From Rhodobacteraceae bacterium M385 (GTDB lineage Bacteria; Pseudomonadota; Alphaproteobacteria; Rhodobacterales; Rhodobacteraceae), in NCBI GenBank assembly GCA_025141835.1, contig CP081102.1, forward strand, positions 3,748,894-3,812,893: a DNA stretch of 64,000 bases, read 5' to 3'. Within the stretch, counting starts at the first letter, position 1. The number at the start of each line of letters is the position of its first letter. The notes under the pieces are model-generated. The model made no database searches and had not been told where the DNA came from. It saw only the letters and a list, made by a program, of their open reading frames with translations. Both the position numbers and the translations under genes were made by a program. Shown in pieces: positions 46,823-55,284 of the stretch.

Positions 46823-46966
46823 ATGAAAGTCGAAACCATCCATGACGATCCGGTCGCTCTGGATCTTGTCGCTCATTTTCTGGGTATTGCCGATCATGAC
46901 AACATCAACGCCGCCCCATCGGGCCGCGCGACACGTAAAAAGAACCGCACGGTTGTGAAGGCATAA
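46823..46966 (+). CDS. 47-residue hypothetical protein
   Basis: This is a short frame with TTGGAG just before ATG at 46823. The product has a helical, hydrophobic middle (DPVALDLVAHFLGIAD) and a basic C-terminus (RKKNRTVVKA). The frame is open upstream to 46625, but that part is compositionally different and lacks a start signal. No family is recognised, and coding status is uncertain. Confidence 0.45.
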   Translation: MKVETIHDDPVALDLVAHFLGIADHDNINAAPSGRATRKKNRTVVKA

Positions 46967-47049
46967 TCCACGCCTCTAGGCAGGAACTTCTGCACCAGAC
47001 GCGCGGCGCGCTTTACAGAACCGTTCGCGACAGGCTCTAATCAGGGCCA

Positions 47050-48288
47050 ATGGAAGACCCACCAAACATGCCCCAGACCTGCGATGTCGTCATTATTGGC
47101 GGCGGTCCGGCTGGGTCCACCATGGCCGCTCGGCTGGCGGAAATGGGGTTGGACGTTGTGCTGTTCGACAAGGACGTACACCCAAGGTTCCACATTGGCG
47201 AAAGCCTTCTGCCCCGAAACCTGCCGATTCTTGCGCAGCTTGGCGTGCTAGACGCGGTTGAAGCGATCGCGGTTAAGAAGTTTGGGGCCGACCTTGCCCT
47301 ACCCGACCGGGAAGATTACCGGAAATTCGATTTCGCCGAGGCCAACCCAAGCCACCCCCACGCCTTTCAGGTTAAGCGGGCCGAGTTTGATCACCTGCTG
47401 CTGCAAAACGCCCGCAAGGCCGGGGCGCGGGTTATGGAGGGGGTGCGCGTTAACGATGTTAACTTTGAGGGGGCGGAATGCGTTAACGTGACGGTGGACG
47501 GCGCCGGGCCCGTTTGGCAGACGCGATTTGTGGTGGATGCCAGTGGGCGAGACACGTTTCTGGCCGCACGCATGAAAACGAAAGAGCGCGACCCAAACCA
47601 CAACAGCGCCGCCGTGTTTGCCCATTACAAAGGCGTGCAAAGACGCCCCGGAACCGACGCGGGCAACACGAGTGTCACCTGGTTTGAAAACGGGTGGTTC
47701 TGGACGATCCCGCTGTCGGAGGGTGTCGATAGCGTGGGGGTCGTGTGCGACCCGGAATTCCTGAGGACCCGCAAAGGCCCCTTGGACGAGTTTCTGGCTG
47801 AAACAATCGCCTCATGCCCGCAGATGCGCCAGCGTATGGCCGATGCACAACCGATTTCCTCGGCGCAGGCGGCGGGAAACTTCTCGTACAAATCCAATAG
47901 GATGCATGGGGACCGCTACCTGTTGATCGGCGATGCCTATGCCTTTTTGGACCCGATGTTTTCCACCGGTGTATATTTGGCGATGGAAAGCGCGATGCAG
48001 GGGGCAGAGGCGGTGCATACCTTGCTGACACAGCCCGAAACAGGCCGCCTGAAGCTCGACGCCCATGTCATCAGCATGGAGCGCGGCTTGGGGCGGTTGT
48101 CGTGGTTCATCTACAAGTTCAACACGCCCGCGACGCGGAAACTTTTCATGTCGCGCCTTAACCCTCTGAACATGCGCCGAGAGGTGATTGGCCTGCTGGC
48201 TGGAGATGTCTTTGGGCGCCGGTCAGGTGGCATCGGCGTGCCCGCTTTCAAGCTGGCTCATCGCCTTCTTAGCGTCGTCTTGCGTTAG
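47050..48288 (+). CDS. Flavin-dependent halogenase-like FAD oxidoreductase
   Basis: This 412-residue protein has the FAD motif VVIIGGGPAGSTMAARLAE at the N-terminus and FHIGESLLPRNLPIL, typical of the halogenase/geranylgeranyl reductase-like clade. It also has the halogenase fingerprint WxWxIP as W216-F-W218-T-I220-P221, and a lysine pair K76/K77 where the active-site lysine is expected. It could halogenate or hydroxylate an aromatic product of the type III polyketide synthase encoded next. GDAYAFLDPMFSTGVYLA is the second FAD motif. An ATG at 47068 with GGAAG upstream is an alternative start. Confidence 0.8.
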   Translation: MEDPPNMPQTCDVVIIGGGPAGSTMAARLAEMGLDVVLFDKDVHPRFHIGESLLPRNLPILAQLGVLDAVEAIAVKKFGADLALPDREDYRKFDFAEANPSHPHAFQVKRAEFDHLLLQNARKAGARVMEGVRVNDVNFEGAECVNVTVDGAGPVWQTRFVVDASGRDTFLAARMKTKERDPNHNSAAVFAHYKGVQRRPGTDAGNTSVTWFENGWFWTIPLSEGVDSVGVVCDPEFLRTRKGPLDEFLAETIASCPQMRQRMADAQPISSAQAAGNFSYKSNRMHGDRYLLIGDAYAFLDPMFSTGVYLAMESAMQGAEAVHTLLTQPETGRLKLDAHVISMERGLGRLSWFIYKFNTPATRKLFMSRLNPLNMRREVIGLLAGDVFGRRSGGIGVPAFKLAHRLLSVVLR

Positions 48289-48409
48289 AATAGGAAGCTG
48301 CAAAACCCGCCAAGGCCCAAGGAAAGCTAGCTAATTTTCGATTTACTGTTAACGCTTGAAGGGTATGGGGCATTTCCCCAAGCGACCCGAACCCCACGAA
48401 GGGCCCTAC

Positions 48410-49474
48410 ATGACGACACCCTATCTGCACGGCCTTTCTACCGCACTTCCGCCCCATTGCCTGTCGCAAGACGATGTTCGCGAACGCGCTGCGATTATTT
48501 TTGGCGGCAAGTACCCGCAGTTTGACCGCCTTTCCAAGTCTTTCGAGACGGCGGGCATCGACCAGCGGTATTCGGTTGTTCCGATTGACTGGTTCTCGGA
48601 CGATCACGGGTGGGAAGACCGCAATGCCGCCTTCATGGTGGGGGCGAAGGCGATGTATATCGAGGCTGCGCAACGCGCCCTTGATGCGGCGGGCTGGCAG
48701 GGTGCGGATGTGGATTGCGTCGTGTCCGTGTGCTCCACCGGTTTGGCCACGCCCACACTGGACGCTCAGGTCTTTTCAGACATGGGGTTTCGCCAAGACA
48801 TCATGCGGGTACCGCTGTTTGGCCTCGGCTGTGCGGGGGGCGTTTCGGGCCTGTCGGTGGCGCAATCCATCGCGGCGGGAAGGCCCGGCGCAAAGGTGCT
48901 GCTTGTGGTGGTTGAGACCTGCTCTCTCTCGTTTCGGGCGGACCGGTTGCAGAAGGCAGACATCATCGCGGCGGTCCTGTTCGGCGACGGGTCTGCGGCG
49001 GCCTGCATCAGTACGGAAACGCCACAGAACGGCAGAGTTATCGCGCTTGGGCAGGGGCACCAGACGATGTGGCCCGACACGCTTGGGATCATGGGATGGG
49101 ACGTGGACGAAACAGGCTTTGGCGTGGTCTTTGACCGCTCCATCCCCGGTTTCGTGACCGAGGAATTTGCCACAGCCGCACAGGGCGCGTTGACCGCCGC
49201 GAACCTGACGCATGACCAGATTGACCGCTACGTCTGCCACCCCGGCGGGGCCAAGGTCGTGGATGCCATTGAGGGCGCGTTGAGCTTGCCGCAAGGCTCG
49301 CTGGTGGCGGAGCGGGAGACTCTGCGCGCCGCCGGAAACATGTCGGCGCCCACGGTGATGTTCGTGCTGCAATCGGTGCTCGACGCAGGCACCACGGGGC
49401 AAATGATGGCCTGCGCCTTGGGCCCCGGCTTCACGGCGTCATTCCTGCCGTTTCAGGTGGAGGCCGCCGCGTGA
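48410..49474 (+). CDS. Type III polyketide synthase
   Basis: This 354-residue enzyme of the chalcone synthase family has the catalytic triad C141 (FGLGCAGGVSG), H277 (YVCHPGGAKVV) and N310 (AAGNMSAPT). Such enzymes extend an acyl-CoA starter with malonyl-CoA to give alkylresorcinols, alkylpyrones or phloroglucinols. The start ATG at 48410 lies 121 bp after the halogenase-like gene, and the stop codon overlaps the methyltransferase start. Bacterial homologues with an ICMT-type partner usually accept long fatty acyl starters, which makes an alkylresorcinol or pyrone the likely product. Confidence 0.9.
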   Translation: MTTPYLHGLSTALPPHCLSQDDVRERAAIIFGGKYPQFDRLSKSFETAGIDQRYSVVPIDWFSDDHGWEDRNAAFMVGAKAMYIEAAQRALDAAGWQGADVDCVVSVCSTGLATPTLDAQVFSDMGFRQDIMRVPLFGLGCAGGVSGLSVAQSIAAGRPGAKVLLVVVETCSLSFRADRLQKADIIAAVLFGDGSAAACISTETPQNGRVIALGQGHQTMWPDTLGIMGWDVDETGFGVVFDRSIPGFVTEEFATAAQGALTAANLTHDQIDRYVCHPGGAKVVDAIEGALSLPQGSLVAERETLRAAGNMSAPTVMFVLQSVLDAGTTGQMMACALGPGFTASFLPFQVEAAA

Positions 49475-49959
49475 CTGCAACTTACCTATTCCTTGGCTTC
49501 ATCATCCTACAACGCCTGAGTGAGCTGTTCATTGCCAAGCGCAATACCGCGCGTCTTCTGGCGCGAGGTGCCTATGAAGTGGGGGCCGCGCATTACCCGG
49601 CCATGGTCGCCATGCACTCGGCCTGGATCGTCTGCCTTGTTGTCTTTGGCTATGACAATTCGGTGGCTTACGGATGGCTGGCGGGGTTCGCAGTGCTACA
49701 GGTCTTGCGGGTGTGGATCTTGGGCAGTTTGGGCAGCCGTTGGACCACGAGGATCATCATCCTGGAAGAACCGTTGGTGGTACGAGGGCCGTTCAAATAC
49801 GTGTCGCATCCCAACTATATGCTCGTGGTGGCCGAGATCATCGTCGCGCCGATGGTTTTGGGCCTGACATGGATAGCATTGGTGTTCACCGTTCTGAACG
49901 CCGCGATGCTGTGGGTGCGGATCGGGGTGGAGCATAAGGCGCTCGCGCCGTTACGCTGA
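49471..49959 (+). CDS. Isoprenylcysteine carboxyl methyltransferase family protein
   Basis: This 162-residue integral membrane methyltransferase has about four helices. The C-terminal SAM-binding segment RGPFKYVSHPNYM and the final EH pair are conserved. In Streptomyces the analogous partner of a type III polyketide synthase (SrsB) O-methylates alkylresorcinols. Here it overlaps the polyketide synthase stop codon by 4 bp, so the same role is likely. Confidence 0.87.
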   Translation: MTATYLFLGFIILQRLSELFIAKRNTARLLARGAYEVGAAHYPAMVAMHSAWIVCLVVFGYDNSVAYGWLAGFAVLQVLRVWILGSLGSRWTTRIIILEEPLVVRGPFKYVSHPNYMLVVAEIIVAPMVLGLTWIALVFTVLNAAMLWVRIGVEHKALAPLR

Positions 49960-50033
49960 AGCGCGATGTGCCGTTGCACGGGCGCGGGCTTTGCCGCAAA
50001 CAAGCAACGACACCGCAGGGGAGGGAACACCGC

Positions 50034-50384
50034 ATGGCTGTAAAACGATTGCTGACGGAATTTGGCATGGGCAGCTCACTGCGCCGTCAAGATTACACCC
50101 AAGCCGCTGAACGCGCTGTGAAAGATGCTTTGTGGCATAACTCCATCAATTTGGCCGAGCTGTTCGGGAAGCAGAAGGAAGAGATGCAGATTACGGTAGA
50201 GGTCGGCGTTCAGAACCCCGATGCGCTGGAAACCGACAAGATCGCCGCGATCTTCCCTTATGGGCAGGTGACAGTCGTCCCAAGGCAGGGCGGGTTGGAC
50301 GTGCCCCGCAGTGATGGCGGGAAGCCAACGGTCATCGCCAACGTCGCCATTTCTGTTGCCCTGGATTTGGGAGAAACCGCATGA
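50034..50384 (+). CDS. Lin0512 family protein, first copy
   Basis: This is a 116-residue protein of the Lin0512 family: FGMGSSLRRQDYTQAAERAVKDALWHN and the late VVPRQGGLDVPRS are the recognisable parts. It is probably a small oligomeric alpha-beta protein; no function is known. A GGGGAGGG ribosome binding site precedes ATG at 50034. It is coupled to a second copy by a 4-bp overlap. Confidence 0.85.
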   Translation: MAVKRLLTEFGMGSSLRRQDYTQAAERAVKDALWHNSINLAELFGKQKEEMQITVEVGVQNPDALETDKIAAIFPYGQVTVVPRQGGLDVPRSDGGKPTVIANVAISVALDLGETA

Positions 50385-50728
50385 GCGAGCAGCGTTTCAT
50401 CATCGAAATGGGCATGGGCAACGATCAATACGGCCAAGATTACACCAAGGCCGCCGCCCGCGCGATTGAAGATGCCATTCGCCATTCCGCCATCCCGATG
50501 TTTGAGGCGACGGGCCTGTCGTCGGACCAGATGCGGGTACAGGTTACGGTGGGGGTGCAAGCGCCCGAGCGTGTCGATTGCGCGGCGCTGGCCGAGAAGC
50601 TGCCACGGGGGCAAGCGACGGTAACGGCGGTGCAAGGCGGGTTGGACGTGACGAACCCCGACACCGGTAAAGTGCTGGTCATCGCCTCTGCCGCGGTGGA
50701 GGCTTTTTTGCCGAAACAGTCCGGATAG
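50381..50728 (+). CDS. Lin0512 family protein, second copy
   Basis: This is a 115-residue paralogue of the preceding gene, sharing MGMG, QDYTKAAARAIEDAIRHS and VQGGLDVTNPDTGK. The ATGA overlap with copy 1 suggests the two products form a hetero-oligomer. Function is unknown. Confidence 0.85.
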   Translation: MSEQRFIIEMGMGNDQYGQDYTKAAARAIEDAIRHSAIPMFEATGLSSDQMRVQVTVGVQAPERVDCAALAEKLPRGQATVTAVQGGLDVTNPDTGKVLVIASAAVEAFLPKQSG

Positions 50729-50784
50729 ACCTCGGCCAAGGGTGGGGGGCCACACACGTTGACAGGACGACATCCGGCGTGAAT

Positions 50785-51363
50785 ATGTCGCCCATGACCA
50801 TCAGCCTGTCCGAAAAAGAAAGCCAAATTGCCGCCGCCGCCCTGCGTGTGTTCACGCGCTATGGCCTGAAGCGAGCGACGATGAACGATGTCGCGGAAGA
50901 AGCCGGTGTCGTGCGCCAAACGCTCTACAACGTCTTCGCCAATAAGGACGAAGTGATCCACGGGACGCTGCTGTATTACACGGAAATGCTCCGCCAAAGG
51001 ACGCTGGACGCGTGGAAGAGCGAAGGCGATCTTTCGACCAAGCTCGACCTATTGTTCGAGCATTATATCATCGCATCTTGGGATGCGATCCGAGCCACGC
51101 CCGATGCCGGGGACCTCGAATCCGGTTCTCACGCAGCGGCCGAGCGGGCCATGGTGGCCGCAGAAGCCGCGCTTGATGCCATGTTGGTCGATCTATTCGC
51201 CCCCTACGCCGACGCCTTGGCGCGGAATGGGCAGAACGTGGCGGACTTCGCCCCGTTCGTGCGCGCGGTTTTGATGGGGTTCAAACACAAGACGACGGAC
51301 CGCGATGCCCTCCTGAAAAATCTGGCGGTGTTCAAGGCAATGGTCGTACTCTCCACCACCTAG
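50785..51363 (+). CDS. TetR family transcriptional regulator
   Basis: This 192-residue repressor has an N-terminal helix-turn-helix (AAALRVFTRYGLKRATMNDVAEEAGVVRQTLYNVFANKDEV) and a ligand-binding C-terminal domain. It lies 69 bp upstream of the iorAB genes on the same strand and may control them. The start is uncertain: GTG 50779, ATG 50785 and ATG 50794 are all in frame. Confidence 0.87.
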   Translation: MSPMTISLSEKESQIAAAALRVFTRYGLKRATMNDVAEEAGVVRQTLYNVFANKDEVIHGTLLYYTEMLRQRTLDAWKSEGDLSTKLDLLFEHYIIASWDAIRATPDAGDLESGSHAAAERAMVAAEAALDAMLVDLFAPYADALARNGQNVADFAPFVRAVLMGFKHKTTDRDALLKNLAVFKAMVVLSTT

Positions 51364-51432
51364 CTGGCAATTTTACACTTCTTGACTATTTGTCCAAATC
51401 GGGCAATATCGCTCCAACTTTTGGAGGTCGAT

Positions 51433-51891
51433 ATGCGCTTGAACGTGAACGGTGAGGTTAAAGAGGTCGATGTCGCGCCAGACATGCCGCTTCTGTGGGT
51501 CTTGCGCGAAGAGCTGAACATACCGGGTACGCGCTATGGCTGCGGCGTCGCGCAATGTGGCGCTTGTACGGTTCATATCGACGGGCAAGCCATGCGGTCC
51601 TGTCAGATGCCGGTGGGCGATCTGGAAGGGGCGCAGATCACAACCGTAGAAGGGTTGGCGCAGGCCGAAACGCTGCACGTCGTGCAACAGGCTTGGATCG
51701 ACCATCAGGTGGCGCAATGCGGCTACTGTCAAAGCGGGCAGATCATGCAAGCCGCCGAACTGCTATCCACCACGCCGAACCCGACCGACGAAGACATCGA
51801 TTTCGCCATGTCCGGCAACCTGTGCCGATGCGGCACCTACCCGCGTATTCGCGCCGCGATTCACGCCGCCGCCCGCGCGATGGAGGGTTGA
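51433..51891 (+). CDS. iorA: Molybdenum hydroxylase iron-sulfur subunit (IorA type)
   Basis: This 152-residue protein has two [2Fe-2S] clusters: a plant-type site in GCGVAQCGACTV plus C in RSCQMP, and a second site in CGYCQSGQIM and CRCGTYP. It passes electrons from the molybdenum subunit encoded next. ATG at 51433 follows TTGGAGG. It is best matched to isoquinoline 1-oxidoreductase or aldehyde oxidoreductase small subunits. Confidence 0.9.
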   Translation: MRLNVNGEVKEVDVAPDMPLLWVLREELNIPGTRYGCGVAQCGACTVHIDGQAMRSCQMPVGDLEGAQITTVEGLAQAETLHVVQQAWIDHQVAQCGYCQSGQIMQAAELLSTTPNPTDEDIDFAMSGNLCRCGTYPRIRAAIHAAARAMEG

Positions 51892-51894
51892 GGG

Positions 51895-54135
51895 ATGAGC
51901 AAGATCAAGACCTTTACCCGCCGCGCCTTCCTTGTCGGCTCTGCCGCCGTTGCCGGGGGCGTCGCCTTTGGCGCGTATCTGGTTGTGCGCGATCCAGAAA
52001 ACCCGAACCTCCAGGATTTGCCCGAGGGGGCCGCGTCGTTTAACCCTTGGGTGCGGATTGACGCCTCTGGCGTGACGCTAATCACCCCCCATGCCGACAT
52101 CGGACAGGGGGCTGTGTCCATGCAGGCCGCGCTGATTGCCGAGGAAATGGACTTGGAATGGGGCGGGTTTGATGTCGATTTCGGCCGCCCCGCCCCGGCC
52201 TATTGGAACACGGCCATGGCCAACGATGGCGCGCCGGTTGTGCCTTGGGATGACAGCTTTGGCGCTCGCGCCATGCGATCCACGATGGGTGGTTTGCTGA
52301 AGGTTATGGGGATGCAGGGTACGGGGGGATCGTCCTCCACGCCGGATAGTTTCGTGAAACTGCGCGAAGCCGGCGCGATGGCCCGAGAGACGCTAAAAAG
52401 CGCGGCCAGCGCGCGAACGGGCGTTGCCGTGGCCGATCTGCTCACGGAAGCGGGGGCCGTTCACCTGCCCGACGGTACAGTCATTCCCTATGCCGATCTT
52501 GCCGCTGACGCCGCGCAAATTGATCCGGTGCAAGACACGCCGCTGCGCGACCCATCGACGTGGCGCCTGATCGGCCAAGATATGCCGCGCCTTGATATTG
52601 AAGCGAAATCCACCGGCCAGGCGATGTATGGCATCGACCTAGAGCTACCGGGCATGGTGCGGGCCAGCGTGCGGGTGAACCCGCGAAAGGGTGGCACCCT
52701 GAACGGGTTTGACGCCACGGAGGCCGAGGCGATGCAGGGTGTGGAGCAGATCATAGAGATCCCCGGCGGCGTTGCGGTGATTGCCACCAATACCTGGTAC
52801 GCGATGCAGGCACTCGATGCGATTTCCTACGATTGGGGCCCCGCTGATTACGCGCCGGATCAAGACGCCCATTGGGCAGCTTTGGAAGATAGTTTCACCG
52901 AGGAAACGCTCGACAAAGAATGGCTCAACAGCGGCGATGTGGAGGCCGATATGCCCGGCGCCGAGGTGCTGGAGGCCGAATACCGAGCCCCCTACGTGGC
53001 GCACCAACCGCTAGAGCCGCTGAACGCCATTGTGCTGGTGGAAGACGACAGCGTGCAAGTCTGGACCGGCCACCAAATGCCCCGCTTCCTGCAACAGCAG
53101 GTGGCCGCCATTACCGGCCATGACGCGGACCAAGTGGTGTTCCACAACCAATATGCGGGCGGCTCGTTCGGGCATCGGCTGGAGTTTGACTACGTCAAGC
53201 AGGCCACCCATGTCGCGATGCAGCTACGCGGCACCCCAGTTAAGATTATTTACAGTCGAGAGACCGATTTCGCACAAGATTTTCCAAGGCAAATCACGAT
53301 GGGCCGCGCCCGGGGTGCGGTGCGTGATGGGCAGGTCATCAGCTACGACACGCAAATCGCGGCGCCTTCTGCCATGCGCTCGCAGATGGCCCGCCTAGGC
53401 CAGCCCCTGCCCGGTCCCGATGGCCAGCTTGCCGCTGGCATTTGGCAGCAGCCTTACGGATTTGAGAACGTGCGCATGCGCGGCTACGCGGTCGAGGGGC
53501 TTTCGCCCGTCTCGTCGTGGCGGTCGGTCGGAGCCTCGGCCAACGGCTTTGTCGGCGAAGGTTTTCTGGACGAGTTGATCCACGCCGCCGGGGCGGACCC
53601 GTTGGAGGAACGCATCCGCCTGTGCACCTTGGATGACGTCAGCCGCCGCGTGCTGGAAGCCGTCGGAGAGATGTCCAACTGGGGCGAGGCACTGCCCGAA
53701 GGCACGGGCCGCGGCGTTGCACTGGTTCATTCCTTCGGCGTTCCCTGCGCCGAGGTGGTCGAGGTGACCAACACCGAAAACGGCATCCGCCTGGACCGCG
53801 TCTGGGTCGCCGCAGATGTGGGCCGTGTCGTGGACCCGGTAAATTTCGAGAACATCGTGAAGGGCGGCGTCATCTGGGGCCTTGGTCACGCGATGAACTG
53901 CGAGATCACCTACACCGATGGCATTGCGGATCAGACGAATTTCCACTCTCACGAGGGGATGCGGATGCATCAGGTGCCCGAAATCTTCGTGCGCGGGTTG
54001 GAGAACGGCGGTGTGCGCGGGATCGGAGAACCCCCTGTCCCGCCAGCCGCCCCTGCCTTGGCGAACGCGATTTTTGCCGCCACCGGGCAGAGGTTGCGGG
54101 AAATGCCGTTCTGGAACCACGTGGATTTCGTCTGA
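51895..54135 (+). CDS. iorB: Molybdopterin-binding aldehyde/isoquinoline oxidoreductase subunit
   Basis: This 746-residue large subunit starts with a twin-arginine signal (FTRRAFLVGSAAVAGG), so the enzyme is probably exported folded, with its small subunit, to the periplasm. It has Moco-binding segments near ITPHADIGQGAVSMQAAL, QQVAAITGHDADQV and the late GGVRGIGEPPVPPAAPALANAI with the catalytic glutamate. It lies 3 bp after iorA. The true substrate (aldehyde or N-heterocycle) cannot be deduced, and a c-type cytochrome partner is not adjacent. Confidence 0.9.
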   Translation: MSKIKTFTRRAFLVGSAAVAGGVAFGAYLVVRDPENPNLQDLPEGAASFNPWVRIDASGVTLITPHADIGQGAVSMQAALIAEEMDLEWGGFDVDFGRPAPAYWNTAMANDGAPVVPWDDSFGARAMRSTMGGLLKVMGMQGTGGSSSTPDSFVKLREAGAMARETLKSAASARTGVAVADLLTEAGAVHLPDGTVIPYADLAADAAQIDPVQDTPLRDPSTWRLIGQDMPRLDIEAKSTGQAMYGIDLELPGMVRASVRVNPRKGGTLNGFDATEAEAMQGVEQIIEIPGGVAVIATNTWYAMQALDAISYDWGPADYAPDQDAHWAALEDSFTEETLDKEWLNSGDVEADMPGAEVLEAEYRAPYVAHQPLEPLNAIVLVEDDSVQVWTGHQMPRFLQQQVAAITGHDADQVVFHNQYAGGSFGHRLEFDYVKQATHVAMQLRGTPVKIIYSRETDFAQDFPRQITMGRARGAVRDGQVISYDTQIAAPSAMRSQMARLGQPLPGPDGQLAAGIWQQPYGFENVRMRGYAVEGLSPVSSWRSVGASANGFVGEGFLDELIHAAGADPLEERIRLCTLDDVSRRVLEAVGEMSNWGEALPEGTGRGVALVHSFGVPCAEVVEVTNTENGIRLDRVWVAADVGRVVDPVNFENIVKGGVIWGLGHAMNCEITYTDGIADQTNFHSHEGMRMHQVPEIFVRGLENGGVRGIGEPPVPPAAPALANAIFAATGQRLREMPFWNHVDFV

Positions 54136-54201
54136 ACGCTTTAGCTTTGCGCGAATCGACTTGTCTGTAAGGCTGCTGTTGGGACAACCAACGGGGCCTA
54201 T

Positions 54202-55140
54202 ATGAAGCCAGAAATTCGCACGGCGCTGCAATCAGTCGGGTGCGCCGTGGCCTTCAACGACGGCGACGTGCTGCGCGAAAAGGGTGCTTTCGTGCCCGAT
54301 ATGCTGCTGATTACCAGCGGTCAGGTCGATTGCATCGTGTCCGAGGCGGACGCAGTTCATTACACGGTCGGCCCCGGCACGATTGTGGGGGAAATCGGGT
54401 TTCTGACCGGGCAGGGGGCCACCGCCACGCTGCGCGCTGTCGGCCCGGTCGAGGCGCTATCGCTGAACGCGCGGTCCTTGCAACGGCTCCGCCAGAACTC
54501 TCCGGCCATTGCAGCCGAGGTTTTGCGCCTTCTTGCGACGCTACTGCAAGAACGCGCCGCCCAGAACGAGGGGTTGGTTGCAGAGGTTGAAGGTAGCGCT
54601 GACAAGATCGAGGTCGTGCGCTGCTCGACGCTGGACCAACGGCGCACGGCGCAAAGGGTGCGCTATGATGTGCATTGTCTGGAACGGGGGCTGGCCTGTG
54701 CATCCGCCGATGACGCAGAGGGGACCATCACCGATGCGCTTGACGCAACGGGCACCTCTTTCATTGCCTTCACAGGGGTTCAGGCGATCGGGATGATGCG
54801 GGTGAACGCGGGGCCGGATTGTGAAGAGTCGTTGCGACGTTTTCACGGGCTTTCCCACGAAGCCGATGCAGCGCAAAACAGCACGATCATCACGGCAAGT
54901 GCGATCCACGAAGCCTATCAAAACGCAGAACTTTTCAGCCAGTTCATTGCCGCCATCACGACCTTTGCACAGGCTTCTGACGCGACACGGCTTTGCGCCG
55001 ATTGCCCCCCCGGCGCCGAGGCCCATTATTTCGCCTTGGGGTTCCAGCGCAGCGGTCCCGATGCGCCCTTGCCCGAGCTTGGCTTGTCGGTGCCCCTGAT
55101 GCTGACGGCACTTTCCGATACGGAAGTTGGGGGCGGTTAA
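54202..55140 (+). CDS. Cyclic-nucleotide-binding-like domain fused to an acyltransferase-like domain
   Basis: This 312-residue protein has a cNMP-binding fold in residues about 10-125 (DGDVLREKGAFVPDMLLITSGQVD, then GTIVGEIGFLTGQGATATLRA). The arginine that normally binds the cyclic phosphate is replaced (GQGAT where R-A-A/S-T is usual), so ligand binding may be lost or altered. Residues about 140-305 resemble the FeeM/autoinducer synthase-like acyltransferase fold (LDQRRTAQRVRYDVHCLERGLA). There is no helix-turn-helix, so it is not a Crp regulator. It resembles in layout the mycobacterial cNMP-gated acetyltransferases, but the second domain is different. Confidence 0.65.
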   Translation: MKPEIRTALQSVGCAVAFNDGDVLREKGAFVPDMLLITSGQVDCIVSEADAVHYTVGPGTIVGEIGFLTGQGATATLRAVGPVEALSLNARSLQRLRQNSPAIAAEVLRLLATLLQERAAQNEGLVAEVEGSADKIEVVRCSTLDQRRTAQRVRYDVHCLERGLACASADDAEGTITDALDATGTSFIAFTGVQAIGMMRVNAGPDCEESLRRFHGLSHEADAAQNSTIITASAIHEAYQNAELFSQFIAAITTFAQASDATRLCADCPPGAEAHYFALGFQRSGPDAPLPELGLSVPLMLTALSDTEVGGG

Positions 55141-55194
55141 ACCTCTGTTCACGTCAATGTCGTAAGCCCTCTCTGACCTTTGAGGAGCATGGCC

Positions 55195-55284
55195 ATGGCG
55201 GACGACGACCTTCGCCCGATTATCATCAAGAAGAAGAAGGTGATCTCTGGCGGGGGGCACCATGGTGGCGCGTGGAAAGTTGCC
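55195..55284 (+). pseudogene. motB: 5' fragment of flagellar motor gene motB
   Basis: The first 30 codons (MADDDLRPIIIKKKKVI, then GGGHHGGAWKVA) match the cytoplasmic start of MotB. The membrane helix that should follow directly (normally YADFVTAMMAFF) is missing. The frame instead runs on through unrelated sequence to a stop codon at 55447-55449. TGAGGAG precedes the start. The peptidoglycan-binding OmpA-like domain is absent, so no functional MotB can be made here. Confidence 0.8.
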
